A stretch of 64,000 bases of DNA from Excoecaria cochinchinensis (Eukaryota > Streptophyta > Magnoliopsida > Malpighiales > Euphorbiaceae). Under the pieces are notes generated by a model that saw only the letters and a program-made list of their open reading frames with translations, did no database searches and was not told where the DNA came from. The stretch lies in NCBI GenBank assembly GCA_947683425.1, contig CANTUQ010000077.1:3088501-3152500 (forward strand), read 5' to 3'. How positions within the stretch are numbered: position 1 is the stretch's first letter; every line of letters starts with the position of its first letter. Positions 55,926 to 64,000 of this stretch are shown here, piece after piece. A program made the position numbers and the translations under genes.

Positions 55926-57664
55926 TGATGGAATATGTCATGGTATGTGTATGTAGATAACGCAGCGGAAAAATATCGAAAAACGATCATACACATCAAA
56001 CAATTCCACGACAAGAATCGAAACATGCACTTTTAGGGTTTTTAAAAACTTACAACTTTAGATGCTTATTCCAAATTGAATTTGATGATGACCAGCAACC
56101 AAGATTAGTTTTTCCACTTTTGATCTTCACCACCAATGCCAAGGAACAGCCTTTACGCCAATCCTCTCTATGCTCACACACACACTTGCAAGCTAGGCTC
56201 AAAACCGAGAATGCTAGCTCTCAAAATTTAGTATTGTGTAATGGTAAGGATTGAAGCTACAAGATTTTTTTTGCCCTTCCTTTAGATGTTATTCACGCCT
56301 AAATAACACAAGAAAGCAAGAAAAAATATCTCTCTTTGTGTATTTCGGCCAAGAGAAAAAAAAAATGAGAGAGAGAGAGAGGTTCACCCCAATACTAGCT
56401 CTCTTAGGGTTTTTCTTTCTTCCCATCTATATCCTCATCCTATGGCAAGTCTTTAATCTGAATTCTACTACCTTAAGATAGTATATTCAACCTTAAACAC
56501 TTCCTAGAGATAAGTAATAAATATTAATTTAAACCCTTTTGAATTTAGAGTTCAAATTAGGATTTAATACTCAATTAACTTAATTAATATAATTAACTAA
56601 TTGATATTAAACCTTATGGGCCGAAATTCTCCTCTCTCATGGACCAAAGTCCAATAGCAATTTTAATACCCATTACATACATTAATTTGACTTTAATTAA
56701 AAGCCCAAATTAATGCCCAATACATTATTTAAATATTTTAAGCCCAATACTTTGTGTGCGATCCTATAGGTCCATTTAATGTTGGCAATGAATTAATGAA
56801 TTAATTCAAAGGCTATATATATTCTCTAGCAAGATATTATAGCATTCCAAATTAAATGAAAATGCAAATGGCATTTAGTGACCTAATGCAATTTTGCATA
56901 GTCCCTTACCCATAAATATCAGAATTAATATAAGGCATGGAACTAGTCATCCTTATATGTAAGTTAATTCCTTTCTTGATATTCCAGTGACACTGAACTC
57001 TCAGATAAATAATGGTTACTCATTATTTCATCTCGGTATGGCCATACACTTCTCAGTTCACTGATCAAGTGGCCGATGATATTTTTCTCTCTTATAGAGA
57101 GGGGTAATCCCTTTACTTCTCTCATGCTCTCTAACATGAATCAATGCATACCCAAGCATACCCATACTTGTCACTCAGTTACGAGCACGTTAGGTGTATG
57201 TCAAAGTACACAGTAATTCATAAAGAGTTTCATAGAGATTTTAGGTCTAAGAACTCCGATACAAAACTTGCATATGAGGAACACTTATGACTTGTACCAT
57301 GTAGTGTTCTCATGTGTGGATCGTATCCAAATACCATGTTATAAACATGTATCTATGATCTCTGATTGACACTTTTGTCCTTATGATCCGTAAGACAGAA
57401 CTCAAGTAATCAGAGAGAGCATACTAGTCTTAATTCATTTGTTATTCCCATAACAATGACTGACTAGGGATATTTAGAATGAAGTCTCATTTGTTTCAAG
57501 GTCTTACAACCATGTGCCTCACACATGATAACTTAAACTGAAACAACATTCTTGGATAGTTCTATCAATTGATATGCACAGGAATACAATTGGTAAAACA
57601 AATGCCTCATTTATTAACTAAAGTGTTTTATTACAATGTATTGGGGCTAGGGCTTACACTAACA
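55926..57664 (-). repeat. 3' LTR of copia C
   Basis: 1739 bp, TGTTAGTGTAAGCCC (57664) to ...TTCCATCA (55926) on the minus strand. The purine tract CTAGTGGGAGAT lies just right of 57664. A TATA-like GATATAGATGG occurs near 56430, ahead of a CT-rich leader. The plus-strand ORF at 56251-56481 recurs in the other LTR and is not a gene. Confidence 0.93.
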
Positions 57665-57678
57665 ATCTCCCACTAGCA

Positions 57679-60600
57679 CTAGTCCCAATTGGGCATAGCC
57701 CTTAAACCGAATGCTCTTAAATGAGCTTCGTGCAGATTTGGACGCAACTGTTTCGTCAAAGGATCTGCTACATTGTCTTCACTTGCTATCTTGCTGACCT
57801 TGACGTCCCCACGATCAATGATTTCTCTGATCAGGTGGTACCTCCTGAGTATGTGTTTGGATTTCTGGTGTGACCGGGGCTCTTTGGCCTGTGCAATGGC
57901 CCCGTTGTTGTCACAAAAAATTTCTAATGGATCTAGGATGCTTGGGACCACTCCTAATCCAGAAATTAAATTTCTAATCCAAACAGCCTCTTTTGCAGCC
58001 TCACTTGCTGCAATATACTCAGATTCTGTAGTTGAGTCGGCAACGGTCTCTTGCTTTGAGCTTCTCCAGCTGACAGCAGCACCGTTTAAAATAAAAACGA
58101 ATCCAGATTGCGATCTTGAGTCCTGAGTGCTGGTTTGAAAAGCAGCATCGGCATAGCCTTGAATGACGAGCTCTTCCTGACCACCATACACCAAGAAGTG
58201 ATCCTTAGTCCTTCGTAGGTACTTTAGAATCCCTTTTACAGCAGACCAGTGCTTTTCACCAGGGTCTTGCTGAAACCTACTGGTTATACTCAGTGCATGA
58301 GCAACATCCAACCTAGTACATAACATAGCGTACATGATAGATCCAATAGCAGATGCATATGGGATTCTACTCATGTTGTCCCTTTCCTCTTTGGTTTTAG
58401 GGCACTGTTCTTTAGTTAAAGGAACCCCCAAAGCCAAAGGTATGTACCCTTTCTTTGAGTCTCCCATACTAAAACGCTTTAGTACCTTGTTAATGTACTT
58501 TTCTTGACTTAGTCCCAATAGCCGATTCGATCTATCTCTGTAGATCCGAATGCCAAGTATTGTCTCAGCTTCACCTAAGTCTTTCATTGAGAAACATTTC
58601 CCCAACCATTGCTTAACCTTTTGCAATGTTGGAATGTCATTCCCAATGAGAAGGATGTCGTCCACATACAGGACCAGAAATACTACTATGCTCCCACTAA
58701 CCTTCTTGTATACACAAGGCTCATCTTCGTTCTTGACGAAGTCAAATTCTTTGACTGCCTCATCAAAACGAAGATTCCAACTTCGGGATGCTTGCTTTAA
58801 TCCATAAATGGATTTCTGAAGCTTGCAAACCTTCTTAGGATGCTTGGGATTGACAAAACCTTCAGGTTGTGTCATATACACATCCTCAAGTAAATTTCCA
58901 TTAAGGAAAGCAGTTTTGACATCCATTTGCCATATCTCATAATCATGATATGCAGCTATGGCAAGCAAGATCCTAATGGATTTGAGCATGACTACAGGCG
59001 AAAAGGTTTCATCATAGTCTACACCATGTGTTTGTCGAAAACCTTTCGCTACTAGTCTACCTTTGTAGGTCTTATCAGCTTTGAGTTTAAATAGCCACTT
59101 GCATTCAATTACTTTAGCACCTTCTGGTGGATCAACCAAGGTCCAAACCTGGTTATCGTACATTGATTGCATCTCGGATTTCATGGCTTCAAGCCAATTT
59201 TTCGAGTTTGGGCTTTCAATAGCTTCTCGGTAGGTAGTAGGATCCTCACGATCTACTAACTCAATAGTGTCACTGTCGGTGATTAGAAAACCATATCTCT
59301 CAATCCCCTGACGTACCCTACCGGACCTTCTAGGTACTTGTGCAATGGGTTCTTGTTCCACAATTGGTTGTGAACTTGATCCCATTTCCAACTCATCCTG
59401 TATAGGAGTTTGTGGCGTTTGAATTTCTCCAAGTTCTACTTTACTCCCACTGTCTTTCTTGAGAAGGAACTCCTTTTCCAAGAAAACAGCCTTGCGAGCA
59501 ACAAATACTTTGTTCTCGGTTTGTGAGTAAAAGTAGTATCCCTTTGTTTCTTTGGGATAACCCACAAATAAGCAGACAGTGGATTTGGACTCTAGTTTGT
59601 CAGATGTTAATTTCTTAACATGTGCTTCACAGCCCCAAATCCTGAGAAACGACATATTGGGTTCTTTCCCAGTCCATACCTTGTATGGTGTCTTTTTAAC
59701 TGCTTTAGTTGGAATACGGTTTAGTAGAAACGCAGCAGTTTCTAATGCATAGCCCCAAAAAGAGACAGGAAGATTTGCTTGACTCATCATAGATCGAACC
59801 ATGTCCAATAGAGTTCGATTTCTCCTTTCGGACACACCATTCCATTGTGGTGTTCCAGGAGGAGTGAGCTGTGAAATAATACCACACTCCTTTAGATGAC
59901 AGTCAAACTCTTGGCTTAAATATTCGCCACCTCGATCTGACCGAATGGCTTTTATACTTTTGCCAAGTTGGTTTTCTACTTCATTTTTAAACACTTTGAA
60001 TTTCTCAAAAGTTTTAGATTTATGCTTCATTAGATAGACATAGCCATATCTACTGAAGTCATCTGTGAATGTCACGAAGTAGCTAAAACCACCTCTGGCT
60101 TGTGTACTTAATGGTCCACATACATCGGTATGTATTAGCTCCAATAAGCCATTAGTCCTCTCACCTTTCTTGTTAAAAGGACTCTTTGTCATTTTTCCAT
60201 GCAAACATGGCTCGCATGTATCATAAGATTCTAAGTCAAATGACCCAAGCACTCCAGTTTTGTGGAGTCTTGAAATGCGTTTTTCATTTGCATGTCCTAA
60301 ACGACAATGCCAGAAGTAAGTAGGGTTTAACTCATTTGATTTAACCCTCTTTGTATTAATGTTGTATATGGACTCTTTGTTTGATAGATCAAGGATATAA
60401 AGGCCATTTTGCAACATGGCATTGCCATATGAAATGCCTTGGCGACAAATATGAGCATTGCCATTTTTAATAACAAAATCAAATTCATCCAAATCCAATA
60501 ATGAAACTGAAATAATGTTTCTGCTCATAGCAGGCACATAATAACAATTTTTCAAAATTAAACAAAGTCCGGAAGGTAAAGTGAGTTGATAGTCGCCTAT

Positions 60601-61641
60601 CTCCATGGCAGCAACTCGTGCTCCATTCCCCACACGGAGGTCCACTTCATTCTTCCCAAGTAACCTCCTATTTCTTAGCCCCTGCACATTTGAACAAATG
60701 TGAGAACCACAACTGGTATCTAGTACCCAAGTGGTAGAAATAGAAAGGTTAATTTCAACAACAAAAATACCTGAACTGGACGCCTTGGCTCCATTCTTTT
60801 TTTGTTCTTCCTTGAAGAGAGCACAGTTCTTCCTCCAATGCCCTATTTTGTTGCAGTGGAAGCAAGTGCTCTCGCTCTCCTTGAGCTTTTGTGCCTTGGG
60901 CTTGGATTGGGCCTGAGGTGCACTCCCATTTGACTTGAGCCGAGTCAGGTCATTCTTGGGTTTTGCCTTTCCCTTTCCCTTTCCCTTAGCGGGTCCCTTC
61001 TTGATGCCCCCTTGAACCATCAGTACGGGATTGGTCTTTCGAATGTTTTCTTCAGCATTCTTAAGCATCCCATGAAGCTCAGTAACTGACTTGTTCATCG
61101 CATGCATGTTATAATTCATTACAAATGGATCATAATCATCAGCCAATGATCCTAAAATCAAGTCAGTAGCCAATTCCTTTGGTACTTGTACCTCAAGCTT
61201 CTCAAGAGTATCAAGATACCCTTTCATCTTGAGTACATGCGTACTAACAGGAGTACCTGCAGCCATCTTACAGGAAATTAAGGCCTTAGTTGTCACAAAC
61301 CTCTCGTGACGAGCTTGTTCTTGGAACATCTCCTTTAAGTGCACCATGATCGCATAAGCCTCTTGGTCCATAAATTGCTTTTGCAAGTCAGGCACCATAG
61401 TGGCTAGCATCAAACAGGTCACATCATTGGAGTCGCTCTTCTTGGTCTCAAAAGTTTCCCTTTGAACCGCAGAGGCGTTCCTACCAGGTTCTTGAGGCAA
61501 GGGTGCATCCAAAACATACGACTTTTTCTCTTGCTTAAGAACTATCCTTAAGTTTCGAGACCAGTCTATGAAATTGGTGCCATTCAATTTGTCCTTTTCA
61601 AGGACCGATCGCAATGAGAAATTGTTGTTTGAAGATGCCAT
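57679..61641 (-). CDS. Copia gag-pol polyprotein, intact
   Basis: 1320 codons, no stop or frameshift. Gag 1-250 with zinc knuckle CFHCNKIGHWRKNC at 260-273. Protease Asp308 in WVLDTSCGSHIC, where Ser follows D-T instead of the usual Gly. Integrase zinc site H445, H450, C476, C479; catalytic D506, D569 and E605, with exactly 35 residues between the last two. RT begins near 830, with D907 (QMDVKTAF) and YVDD at 992-995. RNase H occupies about 1180-1300 (GYADAAF, ESEYIAASEA, IFCDNNGAI). The ATG is preceded by a long leader; the TAG stop lies 15 bp from the 3' LTR, beside the purine tract. It makes the particle, cuts itself, copies the RNA and inserts the cDNA. Retained frame and identical LTRs imply recent activity. 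Confidence 0.96.
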   Translation of the reverse strand: MASSNNNFSLRSVLEKDKLNGTNFIDWSRNLRIVLKQEKKSYVLDAPLPQEPGRNASAVQRETFETKKSDSNDVTCLMLATMVPDLQKQFMDQEAYAIMVHLKEMFQEQARHERFVTTKALISCKMAAGTPVSTHVLKMKGYLDTLEKLEVQVPKELATDLILGSLADDYDPFVMNYNMHAMNKSVTELHGMLKNAEENIRKTNPVLMVQGGIKKGPAKGKGKGKAKPKNDLTRLKSNGSAPQAQSKPKAQKLKESESTCFHCNKIGHWRKNCALFKEEQKKNGAKASSSGIFVVEINLSISTTWVLDTSCGSHICSNVQGLRNRRLLGKNEVDLRVGNGARVAAMEIGDYQLTLPSGLCLILKNCYYVPAMSRNIISVSLLDLDEFDFVIKNGNAHICRQGISYGNAMLQNGLYILDLSNKESIYNINTKRVKSNELNPTYFWHCRLGHANEKRISRLHKTGVLGSFDLESYDTCEPCLHGKMTKSPFNKKGERTNGLLELIHTDVCGPLSTQARGGFSYFVTFTDDFSRYGYVYLMKHKSKTFEKFKVFKNEVENQLGKSIKAIRSDRGGEYLSQEFDCHLKECGIISQLTPPGTPQWNGVSERRNRTLLDMVRSMMSQANLPVSFWGYALETAAFLLNRIPTKAVKKTPYKVWTGKEPNMSFLRIWGCEAHVKKLTSDKLESKSTVCLFVGYPKETKGYYFYSQTENKVFVARKAVFLEKEFLLKKDSGSKVELGEIQTPQTPIQDELEMGSSSQPIVEQEPIAQVPRRSGRVRQGIERYGFLITDSDTIELVDREDPTTYREAIESPNSKNWLEAMKSEMQSMYDNQVWTLVDPPEGAKVIECKWLFKLKADKTYKGRLVAKGFRQTHGVDYDETFSPVVMLKSIRILLAIAAYHDYEIWQMDVKTAFLNGNLLEDVYMTQPEGFVNPKHPKKVCKLQKSIYGLKQASRSWNLRFDEAVKEFDFVKNEDEPCVYKKVSGSIVVFLVLYVDDILLIGNDIPTLQKVKQWLGKCFSMKDLGEAETILGIRIYRDRSNRLLGLSQEKYINKVLKRFSMGDSKKGYIPLALGVPLTKEQCPKTKEERDNMSRIPYASAIGSIMYAMLCTRLDVAHALSITSRFQQDPGEKHWSAVKGILKYLRRTKDHFLVYGGQEELVIQGYADAAFQTSTQDSRSQSGFVFILNGAAVSWRSSKQETVADSTTESEYIAASEAAKEAVWIRNLISGLGVVPSILDPLEIFCDNNGAIAQAKEPRSHQKSKHILRRYHLIREIIDRGDVKVSKIASEDNVADPLTKQLRPNLHEAHLRAFGLRAMPNWD

Positions 61642-63410
61642 TTTTCAATCTACAATAAAATTTAGCAAGATTAAATGAGGTCTTATTAATAATCCCACAA
61701 ACCGAATTAATATCCCTTTAAATAATTCGCGTTAGTGATTTAATGTGGGCCAAGATCCACTTTTCACAACAACCTTATTAGTCAAGCTGAGCTTGTACAC
61801 CTAACAAGTTAAGTTACTTAGGTAGGATAACTCCAATCATGACTCGTACATGACTCTTGGATCAAATGGGCTAACATCTTAAGATGTTATAGCACAAACC
61901 CATTTATTAGTTGCCTAGATCCGGGCATCCCTTTCCATGTTAAGTCCAACCTACATTCACAACTCATGCCTCACAAAGATAATCGGGCGCATCTAGGACT
62001 CCTAGTCTACGTTACCGATGATCGATGCCTTGACATGTTTCGAATTAGGAAGGCAACTTTGTGACTTACTATTTTAGGGATTCATTTTATTACGGCTTAC
62101 ATGGCATACGCTTTGTCATCCATTCATAGCATGCATATATATAAATAATTGCATAAAGTAAAGCGTGACAAACATGGGCCCAAAAAACCTACAACTAAGA
62201 TTCTATACTATTACACAAGAATCTTCGAGTTGGGCTTCACCACTCCGGTGGGCTTCATCTTGATTTACAAAGTCTTCAAGTAAATTATATTCTAAGAAAT
62301 AAATGAAACTTTTACAATAATACATAATGGCTCGCAGGCCATAATTAATTACAAAAACCCAGGGCCCATGAATGCACCATGCATATCCATTTATCACACC
62401 AAACAAGCAAATTAATATACATAACATTCATGGATCAAACAAAGCCCAATTTTAATTAAATTAGCCAAGCCCATTAATGGAAATTGTGTACTTGAACCTT
62501 TAAGAGATGACCCTATGATGGGCCTGGGCCGAGGCCCAATGGACTAAATCCTCTTATTGAATAAGTTCTCTTAAAAGCCCAAAACACAAACTAGTTAAAT
62601 TTGTGCTATAAATCAACTCTAGTATAATTTCCAATTTTGCCATTTTTAATATACTGCCCATAAACATTAAAAATACATATAATATGTACCGACATGAATT
62701 AAAAAAAAATTAAAAAACATGAAGAACATATATATGATACACGGCATACATATAAAAACAAACAAACAACAAAACTAGTTGTTTAATGCTTATGTGATGT
62801 CACAAAAATGCACAAACCCTTAAATCAATTTTATGAGTCAATTAATAATTCAAATAAGGTCATAAAAATGATTTAATATATTGTACCAATCTGATCTAAA
62901 TGTGTTTTTACCATTTTAATCAAATCAAAACAAACAATGTTGATTAAACATGTAACAAACACAAACTAGTCATTGTTTTAAGTGATATTAAAATTAATCA
63001 ATTAAATTGTCATGGACCAGAATTAAAACCAAATTTTTAAAAATGTCCAGACCTGATATTTAATCATTAAAAACCACTTACAAACATGCCAAAAACGTTT
63101 TTACATTTAATATTCAAAACTAGTTGTTTAATTAACAATTAACATGCCAAAAAGCACCTAGTTTTAATATTAACATATACCATCAGGTATTACCAATTAA
63201 ATCTGACTAATAACAGCTCCTAGAACATCTTAGGACAGTATATTAACATGTCATATTAATTATAATACCTATCTAATCAATTAAAATCGTTTTTACACCA
63301 AAACAATGCAAAAAACTCAAAACAGAAAATTTCAGCATTGCATGTATTAAAAGTAACGATTTTTAATTAATTATTTCATGCATCTAAAGCACTAAAATAA
63401 GCATGTTTAG
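61642..63410 (-). other. Copia C 5' leader, 1.77 kb
   Basis: Untranslated region between primer site and gag; AT-rich, no domain-bearing ORF (62203-62427 is a short chance ORF). Long for a copia leader. No obvious splice donor/acceptor pair was seen by eye. Confidence 0.7.
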
Positions 63411-63422
63411 GCTCTGATACCA
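63411..63422 (-). other. Primer-binding site of copia C
   Basis: Minus-strand TGGTATCAGAGC, one base after the LTR; initiator methionine tRNA type. Confidence 0.92.
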
Positions 63423-63423
63423 C

Positions 63424-64000
63424 TGATGGAATATGTCATGGTATGTGTATGTAGATAACGCAGCGGAAAAATATCGAAAAACGATCATACACATCAAACA
63501 ATTCCACGACAAGAATCGAAACATGCACTTTTAGGGTTTTTAAAAACTTACAACTTTAGATGCTTATTCCAAATTGAATTTGATGATGACCAGCAACCAA
63601 GATTAGTTTTTCCACTTTTGATCTTCACCACCAATGCCAAGGAACAGCCTTTACGCCAATCCTCTCTATGCTCACACACACACTTGCAAGCTAGGCTCAA
63701 AACCGAGAATGCTAGCTCTCAAAATTTAGTATTGTGTAATGGTAAGGATTGAAGCTACAAGATTTTTTTTGCCCTTCCTTTAGATGTTATTCACGCCTAA
63801 ATAACACAAGAAAGCAAGAAAAAATATCTCTCTTTGTGTATTTCGGCCAAGAGAAAAAAAAAATGAGAGAGAGAGAGAGGTTCACCCCAATACTAGCTCT
63901 CTTAGGGTTTTTCTTTCTTCCCATCTATATCCTCATCCTATGGCAAGTCTTTAATCTGAATTCTACTACCTTAAGATAGTATATTCAACCTTAAACACTT
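63424..64000 (-). repeat. 5' LTR of copia C, partial
   Basis: 577 bp from TGATGGAATATG to the window end. No difference from 55926-56502 was seen. About 1160 bp should follow outside the window. Confidence 0.95.

Larger units (their letters stand above)
55926..64000 (-). mobile_element. Ty1/copia element C, intact and young (right LTR runs off the window)
   Basis: Minus strand: 5' LTR from beyond 64000 to 63424, primer site 63422-63411, 1.77 kb leader, one 1320-codon ORF (61641-57679), purine tract and 3' LTR 57664-55926. The visible 577 bp of the 5' LTR appear identical to 55926-56502. Domain order protease-integrase-RT-RNase H defines copia; gag and LTR length suggest the Tork/Angela side (inferred). 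All catalytic residues seen are present. This is the only element in the window likely to be autonomous. Confidence 0.95.

Overview
The window is plant nuclear DNA made almost entirely of nested transposable elements. I see no host gene, tRNA or rRNA. Plant origin is inferred from the element types: Ty3/gypsy chromoviruses with C-terminal chromodomains and tRNA-iMet primer sites, an Athila-like element with a TGGCACCGTTGCCGGGG primer site, a Tat/Ogre-like LTR with a TGGCGACTCC primer site, a Ty1/copia element, and a CACTA (En/Spm) fragment carrying a plant Transposase_24-type gene. High AT content and this mixture fit a large eudicot genome; the species cannot be told from the sequence.

Layout. 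1-1074: unclassified LTR-like remnant. 1075-10813: chromovirus A (minus strand), with two about 2.5 kb LTRs and a gag-pol broken by frameshifts and C-to-T stops. 10814-19099: Athila-like element D (minus) with 5' LTR, primer site, an intact 282-codon coiled-coil ORF where gag should be, a decayed ATHILA ORF1-like gene, and no pol. 19100-26300: a second Athila-type spacer in the opposite orientation, split by a left-truncated CACTA element (gene 19968-21922, right terminus 25911), which is itself split by a solo chromovirus LTR (22190-25682, TSD GTCTT). 26300-32340: tandem arrays and a Tat/Ogre-like LTR. 32341-37901: the 5' half of chromovirus E (minus), with gag, protease and a 3.7 kb LTR. 37902-38698: Tat-like LTR fragment. 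38699-51932 and 51933-55925: two diverged copies of one segment (3' part of a chromovirus LTR plus AT-rich flank). Copy 1 is interrupted by young chromovirus B (39485-49133, TSD TTCCC). Copy 2 starts with a solo LTR (51933-54414, TSD CATTC) and is interrupted by copia element C (55926 to beyond the window end).

Element C is the only apparently intact autonomous element: one 1320-codon ORF, and LTRs identical over the 577 bp that can be compared. Element B is young (LTRs about 1.3% different by eye) but has two in-frame amber codons. A, D and E are older.

The most unusual signal is architectural. The diverged chromovirus LTR families (A, B, E and the solo LTRs) all show a candidate splice donor 0.45-0.7 kb from the LTR start and a candidate acceptor in a conserved hairpin block near the LTR end. 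Between them lie an array of CpG-rich hairpin repeats and a string of short perfect hairpins anchored on a 12-14 bp palindrome (TAGGCATGCCTA). Stem sequences differ between families while pairing is kept. That suggests a conserved RNA or DNA structure inside a putative LTR intron.
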